From positions 121,068 through 185,067 of the forward strand of contig PNNN01000049.1 of NCBI GenBank assembly GCA_013824245.1: a stretch of DNA of 64,000 bases, written 5' to 3'. Numbering within the stretch: position 1 is the stretch's first letter; every line of letters starts with the position of its first letter. Made by a program: the position numbers and the translations under genes. The notes under the pieces are model-generated. The model had not been told where the DNA came from. It searched no databases and was given only the letters and a program-made list of their open reading frames with translations. Shown in pieces: positions 54,441-64,000 of this stretch. Source of the stretch: Chlorobiaceae bacterium. GTDB taxonomy: Bacteria > Bacteroidota > Ignavibacteria > UBA10030 > SZUA-254.

Positions 54441-56606
54441 ATGGAATTATCACTTATCATCGGAATAAGCGTTCTGGGTTTATTATTTGCACTTTATTTG
54501 ATTAGAGATGTGATGCGCCGAGAAACCGGCACAGAGCGCATGCAAGAAATTTCCAACGCAATTAAACAAGGAGCAGAGGCATTCCTCCGTCGGCAAAATA
54601 GAACAATTGTTTTGCTCGCGATTGCACTTGCTCTTCTAATCTACCTTCTTTATGCGTTTGCTCGCACGCCAAATGTGCATGATCCGGCAAGTGCGGCAGA
54701 CCTTGCACTCTGGACAACTTTATCATTCTTGTTCGGCGCGGCATGTTCGGTTGCGGCAGGATATATGGGTATGTGGGTTGCCATCCGAAGTAATATACGC
54801 ACCGCAGCGGCGGCGCGTAATAATATGAACGACGCTTTACAAACAGCGCTTCGTGGCGGCGCAGTTTCAGGTTTCTTTGTTGTAGCTTTGAGCTTGTTGG
54901 GTGTTGCCGGATTGTTCACAATTGTGAAAGCAATCGGTGTTACAGACGATATAACAAAAATACCTTTGCTTATTGTTGGATATGGTTTTGGAGCGAGTTT
55001 CGTGGCGCTCTTTGCGCAATTGGGCGGCGGTATTTTTACGAAGGCGGCAGATGTAGGAGCAGACCTCGTTGGAAAAGTGGAAGCAGGTATTCCCGAAGAC
55101 GATCCCCGCAACCCGGCAGTTATTGCCGACCTTGTTGGCGACAACGTGGGTGATTGCGCTGGTCGCGGTGCAGACCTTTTTGAATCTACTGCCGCAGAAA
55201 ATATTGGCGCAATGATTTTAGCCGCCGGTTTGTACCGGGCGAACACTCAATATTTTATAGATAATGAATTATCGCTTCTTGGTGTTATTCTTTTTCCGCT
55301 CGTTGCTCGTGCGTTTGGTATCATCGCTTCGATTGTCGGAATACTTACAGTGCGGACCGCTGAGAATAAAGACCCGATGAAGGCGCTCAACCGCGGTTAC
55401 TTTGTTACTGCAATATTAGCGATAGTCGGATTCTTCATTGCATCTCAATGGTTGTTGGGCGAAAATTATTTCAACTTCTTTTTAGCAGGCGTGATCGGTG
55501 TTCTCACTTCGGTAGCGTTTGTTTATATCACTCAATATTACACAGAGTACCATTACCGCCCCGTAAAATCTATTGCTGAAGCATCGCAAACCGGACCGGC
55601 AACAAATATCATTTCCGGTATAGCTGTCGGTATGGAATCAACTGGTTATCCGATAATCGTAATCGGCGTTGCTTTGGTCTCCTCATATTTTCTTGGTAAT
55701 TCTTCAGGAATGGTAGACGGCGGATTATTTGGAACGGCAGTAGCGACTATGGGTATGTTAGGAACAGCCGCATACATACTTGCCATGGATACATTCGGTC
55801 CGATTACAGATAATGCAGGCGGCATTGTTGAGATGAGTCAACAGCCAGAAGAAATTCGCAAACGCACAGACCGACTTGATTCGGTTGGCAACACAACTAA
55901 GGCGCTAACAAAAGGATATGCAGTTGGTTCAGCGGCACTGGCGGCATTTTTACTTTTTGGTGCGTACATGGATGAAGTCAAAAATTATATGCCCTCATTT
56001 CAGCCGGTTATTAATCTTAATAAACCGGAAGTATTCGTCGGGGCTATGTTGGGTTCTGTGTTAGTCTATTTGTTTTCATCTCTCGCAATCAAAGCAGTTG
56101 GAAAAGCGGCATACGCAATCATCAACAATGTGCGGGAGCAGTTTAGAAACAATCCGGGAATAATGAAGGGAACATCCAAGCCCGATTACGGACAGTGCGT
56201 TGATATCGCAACTAAAGCCGCGCTTCAAAAAATGGTTTTACCCGGAGTTCTTGTGGTTGGCATGACCGTTGGTGTTGGAATTATTTTTAAATGGTTATAC
56301 TATGCAGGCGGGCAATCGCCGCACGGTGCAAGCGGCGCCGAGGTTATTGGCGGATTCCTGATGTCAGGTACCATCACGGGAATTTTAATGGCGCTCTTCT
56401 TGAATAACAGCGGAGGTGCATGGGACAATGCGAAAAAATATATCGAGACAGGAATGTACGGAGGTAAGAGATCAGATCCGCACAAAGCCGCAGTGGTTGG
56501 TGATACGGTTGGCGATCCGTTCAAAGATACAGCTGGACCATCGCTTCACGTGCTGATTAAATTATTAGCAACCCTCACGTTGGTGTTGGCGCCGTTGTTT
56601 ATTTAG
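54441..56606 (+). CDS. hppA: Membrane-bound proton-translocating pyrophosphatase
   Basis: DVGADLVGKVEAGIPEDDPRNPAVIADLVGDNVGDCAGRGADLFES; GNTTKALTKGYAVGSAALAA. Confidence 0.97.
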   Translation: MELSLIIGISVLGLLFALYLIRDVMRRETGTERMQEISNAIKQGAEAFLRRQNRTIVLLAIALALLIYLLYAFARTPNVHDPASAADLALWTTLSFLFGAACSVAAGYMGMWVAIRSNIRTAAAARNNMNDALQTALRGGAVSGFFVVALSLLGVAGLFTIVKAIGVTDDITKIPLLIVGYGFGASFVALFAQLGGGIFTKAADVGADLVGKVEAGIPEDDPRNPAVIADLVGDNVGDCAGRGADLFESTAAENIGAMILAAGLYRANTQYFIDNELSLLGVILFPLVARAFGIIASIVGILTVRTAENKDPMKALNRGYFVTAILAIVGFFIASQWLLGENYFNFFLAGVIGVLTSVAFVYITQYYTEYHYRPVKSIAEASQTGPATNIISGIAVGMESTGYPIIVIGVALVSSYFLGNSSGMVDGGLFGTAVATMGMLGTAAYILAMDTFGPITDNAGGIVEMSQQPEEIRKRTDRLDSVGNTTKALTKGYAVGSAALAAFLLFGAYMDEVKNYMPSFQPVINLNKPEVFVGAMLGSVLVYLFSSLAIKAVGKAAYAIINNVREQFRNNPGIMKGTSKPDYGQCVDIATKAALQKMVLPGVLVVGMTVGVGIIFKWLYYAGGQSPHGASGAEVIGGFLMSGTITGILMALFLNNSGGAWDNAKKYIETGMYGGKRSDPHKAAVVGDTVGDPFKDTAGPSLHVLIKLLATLTLVLAPLFI

Positions 56607-56808
56607 GTCCAGAGTAAGTAGGTTTTTCCAGAAAAAAGTTTCCTTCTTGATCGTTGAAACCGATGAGAGGGAAACTTTTTATCTTGAATAGATGATAAAA
56701 TTTATTGAGCATAAATATCATAATCCTTGCCTATTTCACAAATTTTTTGTAGATTTAATAAGTTATTTTTGAAAACCTATCATATTTTATCATTTTCAAG
56801 GATTTTTC

Positions 56809-57258
56809 GTGGCTTTAAGACAGAAATTAACACATTCATTCAGGCAGGACGAGGTTTTAAAGAAATGGTTCCTCGTTGATGCTGAGGGACAAACGCTCGG
56901 TCGCCTCGCAAGCCGTATCGCGACTGTACTGCGCGGCAAGAATAAACCACAGTTTACAACTAACGCCGACTGCGGCGATTTCGTAATTGTGGTGAACGCA
57001 GATAAGATAAAGATCGCCGCTAAACGTGAAGAGCTGAAAACTTATTTCCACCATACATTATATCCGGCAGGCGCGACAGTTGAATCGTACAAAGAGCTTA
57101 TGAAAACCAATCCTGAGCGTATTGTAACGATGGCAATTAAAGGAATGATACCGCATAACCGGCTTGGAGTTCAGGTGATAAAAAAATTAAAAGTGTACCG
57201 CGGAACAGAACATCCACATTCGGCACAAAAACCCGAGCCGCTTAAGTTCGGAAAATAA
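56809..57258 (+). CDS. rplM: 50S ribosomal protein L13 (GTG start)
   Basis: KKWFLVDAEGQTLGRLASRIATVLRGKNKPQFTTNADCGDFVIVVNADKI. Confidence 0.97.
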   Translation: MALRQKLTHSFRQDEVLKKWFLVDAEGQTLGRLASRIATVLRGKNKPQFTTNADCGDFVIVVNADKIKIAAKREELKTYFHHTLYPAGATVESYKELMKTNPERIVTMAIKGMIPHNRLGVQVIKKLKVYRGTEHPHSAQKPEPLKFGK

Positions 57259-57349
57259 ATATCAGTTTCGGGATCCGAAATTCTAAACGAATTAGGATTT
57301 AGTAATTAAATAGGTATTCGAAATTAGAAAATAGTATTTAAGGAATAAA

Positions 57350-57739
57350 ATGGTTCATCATAGAATATCAGTCGGCAGGCGTAAGACAGCAGTTGCACGC
57401 GTAATTTTAAAACCCGGTTCGGGAGAAATAAAAATTAACGACATCGCTTTGGAAAAATATTTTCCCATCGAAACATTAAAGACAGATGTGCTTCTTCCAT
57501 TTACCGTTACCGAGTTGCTTGGTAAGTACGATGTGGATGCGATAGTCAACGGCGGCGGATCGAGCGGACAAGCGGGCGCAGTGAAGCTTGGTATATCGCG
57601 CGCTTTAGTCGACCTTAATAATGATTTGCGCGGAAAACTTCGCGAGCATGATTTGCTTACACGCGATTCAAGAATGGTTGAGCGTAAAAAATACGGTCAA
57701 CGCAAAGCACGCAAGAGATTCCAGTTCAGTAAGAGATAA
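57350..57739 (+). CDS. rpsI: 30S ribosomal protein S9
   Basis: SVGRRKTAVARVILKPGSGEIKIN...RKKYGQRKARKRFQFSKR. Confidence 0.97.
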   Translation: MVHHRISVGRRKTAVARVILKPGSGEIKINDIALEKYFPIETLKTDVLLPFTVTELLGKYDVDAIVNGGGSSGQAGAVKLGISRALVDLNNDLRGKLREHDLLTRDSRMVERKKYGQRKARKRFQFSKR

Positions 57740-57745
57740 TCTTTT

Positions 57746-57832
57746 AGTAGATGAGTATATGAGTATTTAAGTAGATGAGATTGAGAAGAAAAATTTACTC
57801 AACTACTCAGATACTAAACTACTCAACTACTT
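57746..57832. repeat. Low-complexity inverted repeat (tagtagatgagtatatgagta... / ...ctcaactactcagatactaaactactcaactac)
   Basis: Opposing degenerate short tandem arrays. Confidence 0.6.
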
Positions 57833-57858
57833 AATAAATCAAACATACTCTCTGATTT

Positions 57859-57894
57859 TGAGGGAAGTGTCCCGTTTCAAATGGGATCCCCTCA
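57859..57894 (+). promoter_or_regulatory. Stem-loop in the rpsB leader
   Basis: tgagggaagtgtcccgtttcaaatgggatcccctca. Confidence 0.4.
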
Positions 57895-57940
57895 GAAGAT
57901 GACGGGAGTAGAAGAAATAACTAACATAAAGGAGTAACAA

Positions 57941-58696
57941 ATGCCACGTATAGAATTAGCCGACCTACTTGATGCAGGCGCTCACTTTGGGCACCTCACA
58001 CGCCGTTGGAACCCCAAGATGAAACCGTTTATTTTTATGGAGAGAAACGGTATACACATCATCGATCTTAAAAAAACTCAAGACCTTTTAGAAGGTGCCG
58101 CAAACGCTCTCGCTAATATTATTGGCGAAGGGAAGAAAGTTCTTTTTGTTGGAACTAAAAGTCAGGCATCGGTAGTGATCGAAGAAGAAGCGAAGAGATG
58201 CGGCGCGTTTTACACATCATCGCGCTGGTTAGGCGGTATGCTGACCAATTTTTCCACAATCAGAAAAAGTGTTAAGCGTCTTCAGAATATTGAGAAGATG
58301 GAAACCGACGGAACTTACGATAAGATAACAAAGAAAGAAGCTTTAGTTTTAGATCGCGAGAAAGAGAAACTCTCGGATGTTCTCTCGGGCGTGGTTGATA
58401 TGACAAGATTGCCGGGCGCTTTGTTTGTTGTTGACATCAAAAAAGAAGAAATTTCGGTGCGTGAAGCAAAGCGATTAGGAATACCGGTATTCGCAATTGT
58501 AGATACGAATTGCGATCCTACATTTGTTGATTATCCGATTCCGGCGAACGATGATGCGATAAAATCAATTCAGGCGATAACCAGAGTTATAGCGGATGCG
58601 GTTCTTGAAGGACAAGAGCGTGTGAGCGCCATGCAGCAAGCCCTTACCGAGCATGAAAAAGAAAAAGCACCCGAGCCGAGACAGAGAAGAAAATAA
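57941..58696 (+). CDS. rpsB: 30S ribosomal protein S2
   Basis: [38 protein letters not shown]. Confidence 0.97.
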   Translation: MPRIELADLLDAGAHFGHLTRRWNPKMKPFIFMERNGIHIIDLKKTQDLLEGAANALANIIGEGKKVLFVGTKSQASVVIEEEAKRCGAFYTSSRWLGGMLTNFSTIRKSVKRLQNIEKMETDGTYDKITKKEALVLDREKEKLSDVLSGVVDMTRLPGALFVVDIKKEEISVREAKRLGIPVFAIVDTNCDPTFVDYPIPANDDAIKSIQAITRVIADAVLEGQERVSAMQQALTEHEKEKAPEPRQRRK

Positions 58697-58734
58697 GTTG
58701 AACAATTTATAAATTGAAGAATAGCGAGATTTAA

Positions 58735-59334
58735 ATGGAAATTACATCAGAACAAGTTAAATTATTACGAGACAAAACAGGCGCAGGGATGATGGACTGC
58801 AAAAAAGCACTTGCAGAATCGAACGGCGATATGGATAAAGCTATCGATTACCTGCGAAAGAAAGGTGCGGCAACCGCGGAGAAGCGGGCTGATCGCGCCA
58901 CAAATCAAGGTGTTATCGAATCATATATCCATGCAGGCGGACGAATCGGTACGATGGTTGAAGTGAATTGCGAAACCGATTTCGTAGCAAAGACGGACGA
59001 CTTCAAAGCATTCGCACGAGAGCTTGCAATGCAGATAGCGGCAATGAATCCGTTATACGTAAGCCGTGAAGATGTTTCAAAAGACATGATTGAACACGAA
59101 TTGGAAATTTACCGCACCCAAGCTAAGAACGAAAAGAAACCCGATCAGGTTGTTAACCGGATTGCCGAAGGTAAGTTGGAGAAGTATTACCAGGAGTTTT
59201 GCCTGACAGAGCAAATCTATATTAAAGATTCAGGAAAAACGATTAAGGATCTTATTCTCGATCTGATGGCAAAGACGGGAGAAAAGATAACAATCCGACG
59301 GTTCAAGCGTTTTCATCTTGGAGAAAATTCATAA
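58735..59334 (+). CDS. tsf: Elongation factor Ts
   Basis: VKLLRDKTGAGMMDCKKALAESNGDMDKAIDYLRKKG, VEVNCETDFVAKTDDFK. Confidence 0.97.
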   Translation: MEITSEQVKLLRDKTGAGMMDCKKALAESNGDMDKAIDYLRKKGAATAEKRADRATNQGVIESYIHAGGRIGTMVEVNCETDFVAKTDDFKAFARELAMQIAAMNPLYVSREDVSKDMIEHELEIYRTQAKNEKKPDQVVNRIAEGKLEKYYQEFCLTEQIYIKDSGKTIKDLILDLMAKTGEKITIRRFKRFHLGENS

Positions 59335-59346
59335 AAACAAAAATTC

Positions 59347-59375
59347 AGGTCTCGCATTCGTGAGACCTTTTTTTT
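59347..59375 (+). terminator. Rho-independent terminator
   Basis: aggtctcgcattcgtgagaccttttttttt-type hairpin plus U tract. Confidence 0.85.
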
Positions 59376-59384
59376 ATATCGACT

Positions 59385-60128
59385 ATGAAAAAAAATAAAC
59401 CGGCATTCAAAAGAATCCTTTTAAAAGTCAGCGGTGAAGCGTTGATGGGCGAAAAAGAGTTCGGAATCGATTCGAATATTCTGAGTAAGTTCGCTTCTGA
59501 GATCGGCGAGATACATAAATACGGCATCGAAATCGGAATCGTTATCGGAGGTGGAAATATTTATCGGGGGGTCGAGAATTCATCCGACGGCGTTGATAAA
59601 GTAACAGGCGATCAGATGGGAATGCTTGCAACAATCATAAACGGACTTGCATTGCAAAGCGCGCTTGAACATCATGGTGTGTTCACGCGGTTAATGAGTC
59701 CCATTAAAATGGAAGAAATGGCAGAACCGTTCATCCGTCGCCGCGCGATCAGACATTTAGAAAAAGGACGTGTTGTAATATTCGGTGCTGGAACAGGCAA
59801 TCCTTATTTCACAACCGATTCTGCCGCCGCTTTAAGAGCGATGGAGATAAATGCAGACGTTATTATTAAAGGCACACGGGTGAACGGAGTTTACGATCGT
59901 GATCCGGAGAAACACAAAAATGCAGTCATGTATCACGAGATATCGTATCAGGATGTGCTTGAAAAAAATCTTAAAGTGATGGACCTTACCGCAATAACAC
60001 TCTGCAAAGAAAACCTTATGCCGATTATAGTTTTTAATTTTAATAAATCCGGAAATTTACAACGGCTTCTGCAAGGACAAAAAGTAGGAACATTTGTTCA
60101 CGCGAAAGCCAAAAAAATTAATAAGTAG
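59385..60128 (+). CDS. pyrH: UMP kinase
   Basis: [50 protein letters not shown]. Confidence 0.97.
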   Translation: MKKNKPAFKRILLKVSGEALMGEKEFGIDSNILSKFASEIGEIHKYGIEIGIVIGGGNIYRGVENSSDGVDKVTGDQMGMLATIINGLALQSALEHHGVFTRLMSPIKMEEMAEPFIRRRAIRHLEKGRVVIFGAGTGNPYFTTDSAAALRAMEINADVIIKGTRVNGVYDRDPEKHKNAVMYHEISYQDVLEKNLKVMDLTAITLCKENLMPIIVFNFNKSGNLQRLLQGQKVGTFVHAKAKKINK

Positions 60129-60155
60129 ACTTGTCGAACTATTTAAGGAATAAAT

Positions 60156-60713
60156 ATGATAAAAGAAATCATTAAACAAACAGACGACAAGATGCACAAA
60201 GCGGTGGAAGTTGTGCGTCAGGAATTCATAAAGATCAGAACCGGAAAAGCTACTACTGCTCTGCTCGACGGTGTTAAAATCGATTATTACGGACAGCATT
60301 CACCTCTCACCCAGGTTGCTAATGTCAGCGTTAAAGACATTCACACAATCTCTGTTCAACCGTGGGATAAAACAATGCTGCAGCCAATCGAGAAAGCGAT
60401 CATCGCGGCAAATTTAGGTTTGAATCCGATTGTTGATGCAAACGGAATCCGCGTGCCAATACCTCCTTTGAACGAAGAAAGAAGAAAAGAACTAGTAAAG
60501 TTGATAAAGAAGTTTGCCGAAGAAGGCAGAATTGCCGTACGCAACATAAGACGCGATGCTATTGAACATCTGAAGAAGTCTGAGAAGGATGAGCATTTTT
60601 CTGAAGACGAGCGGAAACGTGCGGAACAAGATGTTCAAAAAATGACAGATAAATTTATCAAAGATATTGATGGTTTAATTGTAGTGAAAGAAAAAGAAAT
60701 AATGGAAGTTTAA
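60156..60713 (+). CDS. frr: Ribosome recycling factor
   Basis: MHKAVEVVRQEFIKIRTGKATTALLDGVKIDYYGQ. Confidence 0.97.
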   Translation: MIKEIIKQTDDKMHKAVEVVRQEFIKIRTGKATTALLDGVKIDYYGQHSPLTQVANVSVKDIHTISVQPWDKTMLQPIEKAIIAANLGLNPIVDANGIRVPIPPLNEERRKELVKLIKKFAEEGRIAVRNIRRDAIEHLKKSEKDEHFSEDERKRAEQDVQKMTDKFIKDIDGLIVVKEKEIMEV

Positions 60714-60893
60714 ACAACAAATTTATCGAGTTTCGATAGATGATTATTGAGGTTGGTGCCGATTCGAGATATTGAGTCGGCATTTTGTTTTAATTGAGAT
60801 TGCTCACTACTGCACAAAACACACCAAAATATTCGAAACATTTGGGCAATCTCAAACGTAAAATGATGTAAGCAAAAAAAGAAAGCTGAAAAA

Positions 60894-61589
60894 ATGGAAG
60901 CAAATGGACATATAAACCGACGGCTATACAAATCGCGCCGAAACAAAGTGATAGATGGTGTGTGTGGAGGTATTGCCGAATATTTTGATGTTGACCCGAC
61001 AATAGTGCGCTTGCTCTGGGTGCTTGTTACTTTGATGGGTGGTTCGGGTTTTATATTATACATCGTCGGTATGATTATCATGCCTGTCAATCCTGAACAT
61101 CTGGCGACAACAACAAATCAGATACAACCTGTCAGCCACGGAACGGATAAGAAAAGATTTTTCGGTGTTATGTTGATTCTTGCCGGCGCATTCTTTTTGC
61201 TTCTTAATATCGGTTGGTTCTGGGGCTTTAGTTGGTGGTCTTTCTCACGCTCTGTTCTATTACCAGTTTTGTTGATAATGCTCGGAGTATTTTTCATATA
61301 TATGCAAACCTCGAAAAGAAAAAATCACGCGTCACCCGTTTCAGAAAATGAGACGGAAATGAATTCAGAACCTTTTGTTGAACAACAGAAAGAATTACGA
61401 CGTTCGAGAACCAATCGTAAGTTATTCGGAGTTTGCGGCGGTTTAGCGAATTATTTCGATCTCGATCCAACGCTTGTAAGATTTATTTTTGTCGCGTTGA
61501 TATTTATTTCATTCGGATGGGGTTTACTCATCTACATCATACTTGGCATAATCATGCCTGAAGAAAAATTAATTGAAACATCTGCGTAA
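60894..61589 (+). CDS. Protein with two PspC domains
   Basis: RRNKVIDGVCGGIAEYFDVDPTIVRLLWVL and RTNRKLFGVCGGLANYFDLDPTLVRFIFVA. Confidence 0.92.
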   Translation: MEANGHINRRLYKSRRNKVIDGVCGGIAEYFDVDPTIVRLLWVLVTLMGGSGFILYIVGMIIMPVNPEHLATTTNQIQPVSHGTDKKRFFGVMLILAGAFFLLLNIGWFWGFSWWSFSRSVLLPVLLIMLGVFFIYMQTSKRKNHASPVSENETEMNSEPFVEQQKELRRSRTNRKLFGVCGGLANYFDLDPTLVRFIFVALIFISFGWGLLIYIILGIIMPEEKLIETSA

Positions 61590-61599
61590 GGAAATTATA

Positions 61600-62160
61600 A
61601 TGAACGGAAATATAAAGAAAGTTTCGTGGTTCGGGATTGTCCTGATTGTTCTTGGATTATTCATGCTTTTAGATAGGTTCGATTTGATTCAATTTCATTT
61701 TTCCAGTGTCTTTTGGCCCCTGATGATATTGCTTGGAATCATGGCGGTCGCGCGCGGATTCAATCAGAACCGTCGCGGAAAGATATTCTGGGGAACAACG
61801 CTGTTTCTGTATTCGCTTTTTTTCCTTCTCAAGTCTATAGATTATTTTGAAATCTACGGGCAAACAATATTTCCCGCAACGTTTATAATTTTCGGAATCG
61901 CCTTCTTCATGTTATACATCAACAACCTGAAAGATTGGCCCTTCCTGATTCCTACCATATTATTAACCGGAATCGGTGCAGCGTTTCTTTTGAGCGAATA
62001 TGGATATATTTACAGGTGGGATGTGATTGATGCTGTCCGCATATATTGGCCCGTTATTTTAATTCTCACTGGCGTAGGACTTTTATTTCGGCGCTACAAC
62101 ACACAAGCGAATGAAGCGGTTCAGAAGAATGATCCAAATGTAGGGAATCAGCCCAAATAA
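61600..62160 (+). CDS. Membrane protein, LiaF/DUF5668-like
   Basis: WFGIVLIVLGLFMLLDRFDLI...FWPLMILLGIMAVARG. Confidence 0.75.
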   Translation: MNGNIKKVSWFGIVLIVLGLFMLLDRFDLIQFHFSSVFWPLMILLGIMAVARGFNQNRRGKIFWGTTLFLYSLFFLLKSIDYFEIYGQTIFPATFIIFGIAFFMLYINNLKDWPFLIPTILLTGIGAAFLLSEYGYIYRWDVIDAVRIYWPVILILTGVGLLFRRYNTQANEAVQKNDPNVGNQPK

Positions 62161-62179
62161 GATTTTAATAAAAGTATCT

Positions 62180-63889
62180 TTATTTTATAAAACTCACTTT
62201 ACCAGTAATTATATTTTCTCCGATCTTAAGACGGTAAAAATAAATTCCGCTTGTTACTGTTTTCCCACCATCATCAGTAGCATCCCAGCGCGTCATATAA
62301 TTTCCTGATGATATTGTTTCCTTCAATAGTTTTTTTATAATCTGTCCCTGAACATTGTAAATTGTCAATTCAACTAAAGAATTCGTCATCGATGATGGAA
62401 TGCTGAAGCTGATTATGGTTGAAGAATTGAATGGATTTGGATAACATTGCCGCAACGATAATTTTTGTGGATGTTGAGAGGTTGAATTATTGTTTACAGA
62501 TGTGAACAGGTTTGTGCTGGATGGTAACTCGGTCCCGGTTGAGTCTGCCAAATACAGATTAACAAATGAAGGACGATTTGATTGAAGCAAATAAGAAGCT
62601 TTCCACTCTTCATCCGAGAGTCGAAAGAAATTTGTTGAGAGATATTCATGATAGCTTGAAACGGGACCCACAAAGGCGGTTGCTTGACCACCGGGAAGTG
62701 TAGCGATAAAAACACCCATATTTATTTTTCCTGTGCCTGTATGCAATACCCATCCGATAGGATCTCCGGCGGCATCGGTTGGTGCGGTGTGAATATCTGC
62801 AACTAAATAATCTTGTTTACAAAACACGCCGCCTTGTCCATCCTCGCCATAAAATAATTGAGGGTACCAACCGCCGTATGTTTCAACGCAGCCAAATTCT
62901 CTCGTAAGTGATCTTCGCAGAAAAACGGATTCAGGTCCCGAGAAAGGTACACCCGATAATTCTTTTTGTGCGATTGTCTTAAGTGTATCCATGATAAAAT
63001 ACATATTATTGAAATAAGAAATAATCTCGTCCTGCGTGTATGAACTTGGGAATGTAATTGTTTGGAACTTATTCCGTGCGACATCTGCATAGGTTTTAAC
63101 CGCATCAAAGAATTGAGGATTTGGCTCAACGTATGAGTATGGGTACGAACAAATATAGCCGGCTGTGTATGATTGTTTGGCATATAAAAGATTATCATGT
63201 CGAAGTTCTGCCCATGAAGCGAGTTGGGTATTCATTTTTTCTTGCCACCACGCGGCTGTTTGCATGAAATTAAGGAGCGAATCGCGATTAACAGGTGGAT
63301 TGAGAGTTCGAATTGCTGACAGCCAGAGATTGAAAAGGGAACTTCTCCAAAAGTTTGAATCGTAATGATCGACAAGATATCTCAGCGTTGCAAGATTTGT
63401 GCTGTATTTATATTGCTCCAGTTCATCTTTCAACAACTGCGCCGAAGCATCGTTTCCTAATGCAAACAAAACATCGAGCGTTGATGGAAGCATACGCCGG
63501 ATTTTAACATCGTTAAATTTAATCCTGTCGTACACAACTTGACCGGTGATGTACGAATCGATTATAAACCGTTGTCCCAGAAGCATAAAAGCCGATGCCG
63601 GGGTGATGCTATCGGGATCAAAATCGTCCGCTGTTAAAATCTGAGATAAAATTCTTTGAAATGCGAACGACTTTAATCGAAGCGTATCTTGAAACTCTTT
63701 TAATTTCATCGTATCAAGAAGCGACTCGGCTGATGTAATATTCATGGCTGAAGTAATCGTCTCGAAATTATTTAGCGTTACATTATCCGACTCGCCTACG
63801 AAAAATTCTATTATGTTATTCATATCTTCAAGGACCGGAAATGCATTCGATAGCCGAGCGGCTTCGAGTATTAATTCAGTATCAATCAC
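62180..63889 (-). pseudogene. DUF3160-domain protein with T9SS sorting domain, apparently 5'-truncated (GTG start shown; no signal peptide visible)
   Basis: DUF3160-like body, C-terminal SLRQCYPNPFNSSTIISFSIP...GKVSFIK; upstream frame enters a palindromic element and hits TAG at 63986-63988. Confidence 0.6.
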
Positions 63890-63923
63890 TTGTCTGGCAA
63901 TATCTTTTATTAAGCCGTTAAAA

Positions 63924-63943
63924 CACCAGACTCCTGTCTGGTG
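63924..63943. repeat. REP-like palindrome
   Basis: caccagac-tcct-gtctggtg, followed by a further inverted segment (ggcagtccagac). Confidence 0.6.
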
Positions 63944-64000
63944 ATGGATAGGCAGTCCAGACGATGTGGTGTTGTGATTAAAGTGCTATACTGTATGTAT

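Overview
This 64 kb window looks like a Bacteroidota/Chlorobi/Ignavibacteria-type (FCB) chromosome; the assignment is inferred from type IX secretion C-terminal sorting domains and gene content. Housekeeping blocks: aspS (5' truncated by the window edge), an archaeal-style HMG-CoA synthase/thiolase/DUF35 operon, prfB with a classic programmed +1 frameshift, LolC/E-LolD, two-component systems, ExbB/ExbD/ExbD/TonB-PstS-TPR, hppA, and rplM-rpsI-rpsB-tsf-pyrH-frr. Two accessory blocks encode large repetitive surface proteins (about 5-11.5 kb on + and 22-29.4 kb on -). The most interesting part is a set of intergenic tracts that look like a decayed integron/gene-cassette landscape. It has 'TAATTAATAGTTAGGY' boxes upstream and 'CTAACCARCAGCTCAAGCTGACGGAATGA' boxes downstream of accessory genes, with the stop codon embedded in the box in the cleanest case. 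Two short ORFs upstream resemble the N-terminus of an integron-type tyrosine recombinase. One such unit carries an AAA ATPase + DUF4435/TOPRIM pair with PARIS (AriA/AriB)-like architecture. Another carries a PD-(D/E)xK-like nuclease and is followed by toxin-antitoxin modules whose toxins are broken. Other notable points: a 78-bp remnant of a second DUF35 gene differing only at synonymous sites; a CACGAAG hairpin repeat family (one copy abutting a GxxExxY gene); REP/BIME-like elements; and a DUF3160 gene apparently truncated at a palindromic element. All calls were made by eye from the sequence and the supplied ORF track; no database search was run.
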